Below are positions 1-10,430 of a DNA stretch of 64,000 nucleotides, piece after piece; within the stretch, counting starts at the first letter, position 1, and the number at the start of each line of letters is the position of its first letter. The stretch comes from Cherax quadricarinatus (taxonomy: Eukaryota; Arthropoda; Malacostraca; Decapoda; Parastacidae): positions 363,501 to 427,500 of the forward strand of contig NC_091391.1 of the NCBI RefSeq assembly GCF_038502225.1, written 5' to 3'. Both the position numbers and the translations under genes were made by a program. The notes under the pieces were generated by a model that worked only from the letters and a program-made list of their open reading frames with translations, did no database searches and was not told the origin of the DNA.

Positions 1-530
1 AGAGACTGTTATTGGTGTGCATAAATGAAAAACAGATAGCAGGAGATAGCATCTCTCAAGCAATCATTTGTGAAAAAGCTAGGCAGTTGCATGATGATTT
101 GGTAAAGAAACTGCCTGCAACTAGTGCTGATGCGAGTGAATTTTAGGTTGGTTTGAAAGATTTAAGAATCGTAGTGGCATACATAGTGTGATTAGGCATG
201 GTGAGGCTACCTCAAGTCCTAATGGAAGGGGATTCCCCTTCTAAACAGTAACAACTTCGACACTCTCCACTCCTCCTATCCCATCAATCAACGCCAGATC
301 TTCATTAAAGGTAAGTGTCAATTATTCTATTGTTATTATTCTACTGTTATTGTTGTTATTGTAATTATTCTATTGCATTAAGCTTAATATTTCATACTTT
401 TGGGTGTCTTGCACGGATTAATTTGATTTCCATTATTTCTTATGGGGAAAATTGATTCGCTTTTCGATAATTTCGGTATTCAATGAGCTCTCAGGAACGG
501 ATTAATATCGAATACCGGGGGTCCACTGTA
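1..530 (+). pseudogene. Tigger/pogo-type transposase relic with 3' terminal inverted repeat
   Basis: A frame opening at base 2 reads as the CENP-B/Tigger DNA-binding region, with the motif NEKQIAGDSISQAIICEKAR. It meets a stop near 145 and resumes in another frame with WFERFKNRSGIHSVIRHGE, so the copy is frameshifted and dead. The coding part is only a fragment; the rest lies off the window or is deleted. At 515-528 the relic ends in CGGGGGTCCACTG followed by TA, which is the same terminal repeat carried by the family B MITEs in this window. Established: Tigger/pogo transposases insert at TA. Inference: this lineage mobilised the family B MITEs. Confidence 0.75.
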
Positions 531-534
531 TAAG

Positions 535-1350
535 CGCCAGCCTCCTTGCCCGTGCTCCAGATTCTTCATGATTACGGTGCTCTTCACACCAACTCCAAGG
601 CTGAGGGACTGATTATCCCATCTTTTGTATATAGTTCTACTGTCTTCCAGTTATGTCCTTGAATTTGTATTGATAAAGCCACTGGTGGGTGAAACATCTA
701 CAATAAACACCCCCCAGATATTGCACATGTGCATCTAATTTTCAGAACATTACAGACAGCTGTCTCACGATCCTTTTCCAAATCACAAAAAGCAGCATCC
801 AAAAACAAATATGCTGGTATTCATTTAAAACAAACAGAAATAGACAAATATATGGTAACTATGTTATTACCTAAAGAAGAAAATCCACTAGAGTGATGGA
901 AAGAAATTATAACAGTTCTTCCATCCTGGATGACCATTATGAGTTCAGAGCTTAGTTGTGATAATAATAAATCTACCATCTTGGGCAAACCTAGTCAGTA
1001 AATATTTGAGTTGACCTTCTTCAGTAGAACACAAGATTGTTCACCACTGGATCAACATCTACTCTCCTCATAGCAACACATTAACTTTTAAAAATTGGGA
1101 AATGTTGATGCTCCTCAATTTTAATTTGAGAACCTAATTTTAGCAATAGTATTGTTTATTTTAAATTTCAGGTACGTATCAGAATAATGCATCTTTTCTA
1201 TTTTTCAATATATTCCTTCAAAGCTTTAAAATATTTAAACTACATAAAGGAAATGTCAGTTTAATAATAAAGAGGGATTCTTCTTCAAATTCTGAACTAT
1301 AATTCTTTTATTTTTCAATTTCCAGTCAGAGGTCGACGAGTATGTGTTGC
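535..1350. other. AT-rich intergenic sequence with half of a foldback element
   Basis: No gene is visible. Bases 565-725 resemble one arm of the foldback family seen at 31817-32394, sharing a motif like GAGGGACTGATTA and an AAGCCACTGG-type end. The rest is AT-rich without recognisable content. Confidence 0.4.
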
Positions 1351-1356
1351 GAATGA

Positions 1357-1785
1357 TTAACCCGTAAACGGTCCAAACGTATATACAGTGGACCCCCGGT
1401 TAATGATATTTTTTCATTCCAGAAGTATGTTCAGGTGCCAGTACTGACCGAATTTGTTCCCATAAGGAATATTGTGAAGTAGATTAGTCCATTTCAGACC
1501 CCCAAACATACACGTACAAACGCACTTACATAAATACACTTACATAATTGGTCGCATTGGGAGGTGATCGTTACGCGGGGGTCCACTGTATACATTTTTT
1601 CAACATTTGAAAGTATGTATAAAAAGTAGATCTTCTTTTTGGTTTTTTACATTTGAAAATGTGTAAAAGAACTTTGATCTACTTTTTTTTTTTTTTATAT
1701 TTGAAAATATGTAAAAAAAACGTAGATCTACTTTTGTAGCGCTACACATGTGAACGTAGATCTGTTTGAACTGTTTATGGGTTAA
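1357..1785. mobile_element. Family G palindromic MITE, split by a nested family B MITE
   Basis: The outer ends are near-inverted copies, TTAACCCGTAAACGGTCCAA on the left and the complement of TTGAACTGTTTATGGGTTAA on the right. This is the family seen intact at 17572-17727. A 203-bp family B element sits inside at 1386-1588, flanked by TA on both sides. Confidence 0.7.
1386..1588 (+). mobile_element. Family B MITE (pogo/Tigger type), copy 1
   Basis: The element begins CAGTGGACCCCCGGTTAA and ends with the inverted CGGGGGTCCACTG, with TA duplicated on both sides. It is 203 bp long and has no coding capacity. It is inserted into a family G MITE, so it is the younger of the two. Confidence 0.85.
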
Positions 1786-2130
1786 ACAGAAAGATAACAG
1801 TGGAAACTTTACTTAAAATATCTAATGTAAGAAGATAACAGTAAACAGGTGATATCACAATATAAAAAGTAACTACTGTGAAAAATAGTGAATTTCTGTG
1901 TTTTTGTGATTTCTCACATAATGAAGAAATATTTAATGAAATGGGAATTTCTAAGATTTTGTATAAAAACTAATACTGCTTCTCCATTGAACCCATTAAA
2001 GAAAATTCTTTGTAATCCTCAAAAATAGGATAAAAAAGACACTAACAAAACTTTACATCTGTTATACATGAATTTTCAACAAAGAAAGATGGAATCTTCA
2101 GTCAGGTTGACAGAGTTGACTAAGACAAAC

Positions 2131-2757
2131 ATGACAACACAAAATAAACCTGACAACACAAAATAAACCTGACAACACAAAATAAACCTGACAACACAAA
2201 ATAAACCTGACAACACAAAATAAACCTGACAACACAAAATAAACCTGATAACACAAAATAAACCTGACAATACAAAATAAACCTGACAACACAAAATAAA
2301 CCTGACAACACAAAATAAACCTGACAACACAAAATAAACCTGATAACACAAAATAAACCTGACAACACAAAATAAACCTGACAACACAAAATAAACCTGA
2401 CAACACAAAATAAACCTGACAACACAAAATAAACCTGACAACATAAAAATAAACCTGACAACACAAAATAAACCTGACATAAAAATAAACCTGACAACAC
2501 AAAATAAACCTGACAACATAAAAATAAACCTGACAACACAAAATAAACCTGACAACACAAAATAAACCTGACAACACAAAATAAACCTGACAACACAAAA
2601 TAAACCTGACAACATAAAACAAAACTGAAAACACAAAATAAACCTGAAAACACAAAATAAACCTGAAAATACAAAATAAATCAAAAAATACAAAATAAAC
2701 CTGAAAACACAAAATAAACCTGAAAACACAAAATAAACCTGAAAACACAAAATAAAC
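2131..2757. repeat. 19-bp minisatellite, about 33 copies
   Basis: Unit AAATAAACCTGACAACACA in tandem. Copies after about 2620 carry GAAAACA or GAAAATA in place of GACAACA, so the right end is a diverged subfamily. Three overlapping minus-strand ORFs here are an effect of the stop-free unit. Confidence 0.95.
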
Positions 2758-3011
2758 AAGTTGATAAATAAAACACTTGTGCAATAATTAGATATATTTC
2801 CAGAATAAAAACACCCAAACGGAAATAAGTCACTGTCTCATTTTTTTGGGTTATCCCAGGTTCTCTATACATATGCTGCTATGTATGATAATCTATGTAA
2901 CTGTACTTGTGTATACCTGAATAAACTTACTTAATGTTGTACGTGTCTCATTTATCAACTCGTCGGTTTTCTAAAACATTATTCAATAAACAAATTATAG
3001 CAGATACTAAC

Positions 3012-3091
3012 CGAGAAGGAGTCAACAGTCTGCCATATTCTATGTAATTAGGAGGAGGCGGCAGAGGAGGAAGTCGTGAATCATACATATC
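3012..3091 (-). CDS. lark: lark-like exon 4 (Pro-rich)
   Basis: On the minus strand an acceptor TCTTTTCAG precedes GATATG and a donor GTTAGT follows ...TTCTCG. The 80 nt encode DMYDSRLPPLPPPPNYIEYG and then RLLTPS plus two bases. It matches the second half of the 179-nt exon 4 of the plus-strand lark gene (YERRLPPLPPHPDYLRYGRR), and both exons start in phase 0 and end in phase 2. The conserved phase across about 55 kb makes this a real exon or a recent relic. Confidence 0.75.
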
Positions 3092-6000
3092 CTGAAAAGA
3101 ACGTTTACCATAACAATCATTATAAGAACGTTTACCACAACAATCATTATAAGAACGTTTACCACAACAATCATTATAACAATTGAAGTATATTACTGTA
3201 CATATTTAATTCTTCCTAGGTAGTAGGCTGGTAGACAGCAACCACCCAGGGAGATACTACCGTCCTGTGGTAGTAGGCTGGTAGACAGCAACCACCCAGG
3301 GAGGTACTACCATCCTGTGGTAGTAGGTTGGTAGACAGCAACCGCGCAGGGAGGTACTACCGTCCTGTGGTAGTAGGCTGGTAGACAGCAACCACCCAGG
3401 GAGATACTACTGTCCTGTGGTAGTAGGCTGGTAGACAGCAACCACCCAGGGAGGTACTACCATCCTGTGGTAGTAGGCTGGTAGACAGCAACCACCCAGG
3501 GAGGTACTACCGTCCTGTGGTAGTAGGCTGGTAGACAGCAACCACCCAGGGAGATACCATCCTGTGGTAGTAGGCTGGTAGACAACAACCACCCAGGGAG
3601 ATACTACCATCCTGTGGTAGTAGGCTGGAAGACAGCAACCGCCCAGGGAGATTCTACCATCCTGTGGTAGTAGGCTGGTAGACAGCAACCGCCCAGGGAG
3701 GTACTACCGTCCTGTGGTAGTAGGCTGGTAGACAGCAACCACCCAGGGAGATACTACCATCCTGTGGTAGTAGGCTGGTAGACAGCAACCACCCAGGGAG
3801 GTACTACCGTCCTGTGGTAGTAGGTTGGAAGACAGCAACCAACCAGGGAGGTACTACCGTCCTGTGGTAGTAGGCTGGTAGACAGCAACCGCCCAGGGAG
3901 ATACTACCGTCCTGTGGTAGTAGGCTGGTAGACAGCAACCACCCAGGGAGATACTACCGTCCTGCCAAGCGAGTGTAAAACGGAAGCCTGTAATTGTTTT
4001 ACATGATTGTAGGATTGCTGGTGTCTTATTTTTTGTTTCTATACACAAGTGGGATAAAAGGTATATCCTGCTACTTCTACTTACACTTAGGTCATACTAC
4101 ATATGCATGTACAAGCATATATATACACACCCAGCTGGGTTTTCTTCTATTTTCTTACTAGTTCTTGTTCTTGTTTATTTCCTGTTATCTCCACGGGGAA
4201 GTGGAACAGAATTCTTCCTCCGTAAGCTATGCATGTTGTAAGAGGCGACTAAAATGCCGGGAGCAAGGGGCTAGTAACCCCTTCTCCTGTATAAATTACT
4301 AAATTTAAAAAGAGAAACTTTCGTTTTTCTTTTTGGCCCACCCTGCCTTGGTGGGATACGGCTGGCTTATTGAAAAAAAAAATACACAAATGGGATAACA
4401 GGTATATCTTGCTACTTCTACTTACACTTAGGTCATACTACATATGCATGTACAAGCATATATATACACACCCCTCTGGGTTTTCTTCTTTTTCTTACTA
4501 GTTCTTGTTCTTGTTTATCTTCTCTTATATCCATGGGAAAGTGAAACAGAATTCTTCCTCTGTAAGCCATGCGTGTCATAAGAGGTGACTAAAATATTGG
4601 GAGCAAGGGGCTAGTAACCCCTTCTCCTGTAAACATTACTGAAGTTTCAAAGAGAAATTTTTGTTTTTCTTTTTGGGTCACCCTGCCTTGGTGGGATACA
4701 GCCAGTACGTTGAAGATCTAATTCTTACATCAGCAAGTAATTAATGTCCATTACTGTGCAGAGTGAATAGTGACTACCACCTGGGAGGAGAGTTGAGCAG
4801 TGTGGAGGATGGTACAGTGAATAGTGACTACCACCTGGCAGGAGAGTTGAGCAGTGTGGAGGATGGTACAGTGAATAGTGACTACCACCTGGCAGGAGAG
4901 TTGAGCAGTGTGGAGGATGGTACAGTGAATAGTGACTACCCCCTGGCAGGAGAGTTGAGCAGTGTGGAGGATGGTACAGTGAATAGTGACTACCACCTGG
5001 CAGGAGAGTTGAGCAGTGGAGGATGGTACAGTGAATAGTGACTACCACCTGGCAGGAGAGTTGAACAGTGGAGGATGGTACAGTGAATAGTGACTACCAC
5101 CTGGCAGGAAAGCTGAGCGGTGGAGGATGGTACAGTGAATAGTGACTACCACCTGGCAGAAGAATTCAGCAGTGGAGGATGGTATACTAACAAGAGTTCA
5201 GGATCACCACTATAGTAATGATAATTTACAAGTGTTAATCATTTTCACATAAAAAACGATTTCCTTTAAAATCAAGAGTATAGTGTACATGCAGCCTGAT
5301 ACAAATGATACAGTTGGACCAAGCAGTTCATGGATTGATGGAAAAAAGCGACAATTTTGTCAGCAACGAAGTTGTGGACTGGAAATTACAGGGTGTTCAA
5401 AAAACAGAGATACAACCTATGGAGAGTTTATATATTATTGTACCCCATTGTTTTTCTTTGTTTAGTGATCATAAAGTAAACGAATAGTATCCACATTACA
5501 AGGTTTATTTTTTTCAGCAAACACTCTACAGCTAGGCCCTGCTTATACAGCAGGTTAAGTTCTGGGCTACTGTAGGGCCCTGCTTATACAGCAGGTTAAG
5601 TTCTGGGCTACTGTAGGGCCCTGCATATACAGCAGGTTAAGTTCTGGGCTACTGTAGAGCCCTGCTTATACAGCAGGTTAAGTTCTGGGCTACTGTAGGG
5701 CCCTGCTTATACAGCAGGTTAAGTTCTGGGCTACTGTAGGGCTCTGCTTATACAGCAGGTTAAGTTCTGGGCTACTGTAGGGCCCTGCTTATACAGCAGG
5801 TTAAGTTCTGGGCCACTGTAGGGCCCTGCTTATACAGCAGGTTAAGTTCTGGGCTACTGTAGGGCCCTGCTTATACAGCAGGTTAAGTTCTGGGCCACTG
5901 TAGGGCCCTGCTTATACAGCAGGTTAAGTTCTGGGCTACTGTAAGGCCCTGCTTATACAGCAGGTTAAGTTCTGGGCTACTGTAGGGCCCTGCTTATACA

Positions 6001-9000
6001 GCAGGTTAAGTTCTGGGCTACTGTAGGGCCCTGCTTATACAGCAGGTTAAGTTCTGGGCTACTGTAGGGCCCTGCTTATACAGCAGGTTAAGTTCTGGGC
6101 TACTGTAGGGCCCTGCGTATACAGCAGGTTAAGTTCTGGGCTACTGTAGGGCCCTGCGTATACAGCAGGTTAAGTTCTGGGCTACTGTAGGGCCCTGCGT
6201 ATACAGCAGGTTAAGTTCTGGGCTACTGTACGGCCCTGCTTATACAGCAGGTTAAGTTCTGGGCTACTGTAGGGCCCTGCTTATACAGCAGGTTAAGTTC
6301 TGGGCTACTGTAGGGCCCTGCGTATACAGCAGGTTAAGTTCTGGGCTACTGTAGGGCCCTGCTTATACAGCAGGTTAAGTTCTGGGCTACTGTAGGGCCC
6401 TGCTTATACAGCAGGTTAAGTTCTGGGCTACTGTAGGGCCCTGCTTATACAGCAGGTTAAGTTCTGGGCTACTGTAGGGCCCTGCTTATACAGCAGGTTA
6501 AGTTCTGGGCTACTGTAGGGCCCTGCATATACAACAGGTTAGGTTCTGGGCTACTGTAGGGCCCTGCATATACAGCAGGTTAAGTTCTGGGCTACTGTAG
6601 GGCCCTGCATATACAGCAGGTTAGGTTCTGGGCTACTGTAGGGCCCTGCATATACAGCAGGTTAGGTACTGGGCTACTGTAGGGCCCTGCATATACAGCA
6701 GGTTAAGTACCGGGCTACTGTAGGGCCCTGCATATACAGCAGGTTAGGTTCTGGGCTACTGTAGGGCCCTGCATATACAGCAGGTTAGGTTCTGGGCTAC
6801 TGTAGGGCCCTGCATATACAGCAAGTTCTGGGCTACTGTAGGGCCCTGCTTATACAGCAGGTTAGTTCTGGGCTACTGTAGGGCCCTGCATATACAGCAG
6901 GTTAGGTACTGGGTTCTGGGCTACTGTAGGGCCCTGCTTATACAGCAGGTTAGGGCTCTGTACACAGGTTAAGTTCTGGGTTACTGTAGGGCCCCACTTA
7001 TACAGCAGGTTAAGTTCTGGGCTACTGTAGGGCCCTGCTTATACAGCAGGTTAAGTTCTGGGCTACTGTAGGGCCCTGCTTATACAGCAGGTTAAGTTCT
7101 GGGCCATTGTAGGGCCCTGCTTATACAGCAGGTTAAGTTCTGGGCTACTGTAGGGCCCTGCTTATACAGCAGGTTAAGTTCTGGGCTACTGTAGGGGGCT
7201 ACTGTACTGTAGGGCCCTGCTTATACAGCAGGTTAGTTCTGGGCTACTGTAGGGCCCTGCTTATACAGCAGGTTAAGTTCTGGGCTACTGTAGGGCCCTG
7301 CTTATACAGCAGGTTAAGTTCTGGGCTACTGTAGGGCCCTGCTTATACAGCAGGTTAAGTTCTGGGCTACTGTAGGGCCCTGCTTATACAGCAGGTTAAG
7401 TTCTGGGCTACTGTAGGGCCCTGCTTATACAGCAGGTTAAGTTCTGGGCTACTGTAGGGCCCTGCTTATACAGCAGGTTAAGTTCTTACTGTAGGGCCCC
7501 GCTTATACAGCAGGTTAAGTTCTGGGCTACTGTAGGGCCCTGCTTATACAGCAGGTTAAGTTCTGGGCTACTGTAGGGCCCTGCTTATACAGCAGGTTAA
7601 GTTCTGGGCTACTGTAGGGCCCCGCTTATACAGCAGGTTAAGTTCTGGGCTACTGTAGGGCCCTGCGTATACAGCAGGTTAAGTTCTGGGCTACTGTAGG
7701 GCCCTGCTTATACAGCAGGTTAAGTTCTGGGCTACTGTAGGGCCCTGCTTATACAGCAGGTTAAGTTCTGGGCTACTGTAGGGCCCTGCTTATACAGCAG
7801 GTTAAGTTCTGGGCTACTGTACGGCCCCGCTTATACAGCAGGTTAAGTTCTGGGCTACTGTAGGGCCCCGTTTATACAGCAGGTTAAGTTCTGGGCTACT
7901 GTAGGGCCCTGCGTATACAGCAGGTTAAGTTCTGGGCTACTGTAGGGCCCTGCTTATACAGCAGGTTAAGTTCTGGGCTACTGTAGGGCCCTGCTTATAC
8001 AGCAGGTTAAGTTCTGGGCTACTGTAGGGCCCCACTTATACAGCAGGTTAAGTTCTGGGCTACTGTAGGGCCCCACTTATACAGCAGGTTAAGTTCTGGG
8101 CTACTGTAGGGCCCCGCTTATACAGCAGGTTAAGTTCTGGGCTACTGTAGGGCCCCGCTTATACAGCAGGCTAAGTTCTGGGCTACTGTAGGGCCCCGCT
8201 TATACAGCAGGTTAAGTTCTGGGCTACTGTAGGGCCCCGTTTATACAGCAGGTTAAGTTCTGGGCTACTGTAGGGCCCTGCATATACAGCAGGTTAAGTT
8301 CTGGGCTACTGTAGGGCCCTGTTTATACAGCAGGTTAAGTTCTGGGCTACTGTAGGGCCCTGCTTATACAGCAGGTTAAGTTCTGGGCTACTGTAGGGCC
8401 CCGCTTATACAGCAGGTTAAGTTCTGGGCTACTGTAGGGCCCTGCTTATACAGCAGGTTAGGTTCTGGGCTACTGTAGGGCCCCGCTTATACAAGAGGAT
8501 AGGTTCTGGGCTACTGTAGAGCCCTGCTTATACAGCAATTTGATTCTGGGCTACTGTAGAGCCTTGCTTATACAGCAGATTAAGTTCTGGGCTACTGTAG
8601 GACCCTGCTTATACAGCAGGTTAGGTTCTGAGCTACTGTAGGGCCCCACTTATACAGCAGGTTAAGTTCTGGGCTACTGAAGGACCTTGCTTATACAGCA
8701 GATTAGGTTCTGGGCTACTGTAGAGCCCCACTTATACAGCAGGTTAGGTCCTGGGCTACTGTAGGGCCCCATTTATACAGCAGGTTAGGTTCTGGGCTAC
8801 TGTAGGGCCCCACTTATACAGCAGGTTAGGTCCTGGGCTACTGTAGGGCCCTGCTTATACAGCAGGTTAAGTTCTGGGCTACTGTAGGGCCCTGCTTATA
8901 CAGTAGGTTAGGTCCCAGGCTACTGTAGGGCCCCATTTATACAGGAGGTTAGGTTCTGGGCTACTGTAGGGCCCTGCTTATACAGTAGGTTAGGTCCTGG

Positions 9001-10397
9001 GCTACTGTAGTGCCCCACTTATACAGCAGGTTAGGTTCTGGGCTACTGTAGGGCCCCATTTATACAGCAGGTTAGGTTCTGGGCTACTGTAGGGCCCCAT
9101 TTATACAGCAGGTTAGGTTCTGGGCTACTGTAGGGCCCTATTTATACAGCAGGTTAGGTTCTGGGCTACTGTAGGCCCTGCTTATACAGCAGGTTAGGTT
9201 CTGGGCTACTGTAGGGCCCTATTTATACAGCAGGTTAGGTTCTGGGCTACTGTAGGGCCCTATTTATACAGCAGGTTAGGTTCTGGGCTACTGTAGGGCC
9301 CTATTTATACAGCAGGTTAGGTTCTGGGCTACTGTAGGGCCCTATTTATATAGCAGGTTAGGTTCTGGGCTACTGTAGGGCCCTATTTACACAGCAGGTT
9401 AGGTTCTGGGCTACTGTAGGGCCCTATTTATACAGCAGGTTAGGTTCTGGGCTACTGTAGGGCCCTATTTATACAGTAGGTTAGGTTCTGGGCTACTGTA
9501 GGGCCCTATTTATACAGCAGGTTAAGTTCTGGGCTACTGTAGGGCCCTATTTATACAATCGGTTAGGTTCCAGGCTACTGTAGGGCCCTGCTTATACAGT
9601 AGATTAGGTTCTGGGCTACTGTAGGGTCCCATTTATACAGCAGGTTAGGTTCTGGGCTACTGTAGGGCCCTGCTTATACAGCAGGTTAGGTTCTGGGCTA
9701 CTGTAGGGCCTCACTTATACAGCAGGTTAGGTTCTGGGCTACTGTAGGGCCCCACTTATACAGCAGGTTAGGTTCTGGGCTACTGTAGGGCCCCACTTAT
9801 ACAGCAGGTTAGGTTCTGGGCTACTGTAGGGCCCCACTTATACAGCAGGTTAGGTTCTGGGCTACTGTAGGGCCCCACTTATACAGCAGGTTAGGTTCTG
9901 GGCTACTGTAGGGCCCCACTTATACAGCAGGTTAGGTTCTGGGCTACTCTAGGGCCCCACTTATACAGCAGGTTAGGTTCTGGGCTACTGTAGGACCCCA
10001 CTTATACAGCAGGTTAGGTTCTGGGCTACCACTGTAAAGCAAAAATCACTGTAAAGTGAAATATAACCTATTTTCACTTTTAATGTATATAAATGCATGA
10101 TAATTTGTTTACATTATCATACAGTATACACATTACTTACCTTAAAATATTTTTTTGTCGTAAGCTTTCAGTGAGTGGTGAATAAATTTATTGCAGGAAG
10201 TCCGAATAAATGAAGAATGGCTATAACTGAAAACTGCTGCATTAGTAAAATGCTGTAAAGTGGGGACCTTCGTGTATTAAAAGTAGCAAAAAAAGGCACA
10301 ATACCGTGACTGGAACGATACACAAATAACCCGCACATAAAAGAGGTGTTGCGCATGTGTCTTAATTTCATCTTGTCAGTATTATATACCATTCTTG

Positions 10398-10430
<33 letters not shown>

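Noticed and set aside
2076..2784. Hydrophobic ORFs (FCVVRFILCC repeats) resembling membrane proteins
   Set aside because: They are the complement of the AT-rich 19-bp repeat, and three overlapping frames are open.
5283..5487. Two 60-codon plus-strand ORFs
   Set aside because: Short, overlapping, without domains or splice signals; expected by chance.
5525..10036. Regular repeats with hairpins that resemble a CRISPR array
   Set aside because: There are no spacers: units follow each other directly. The host is a eukaryote and no cas genes are present.
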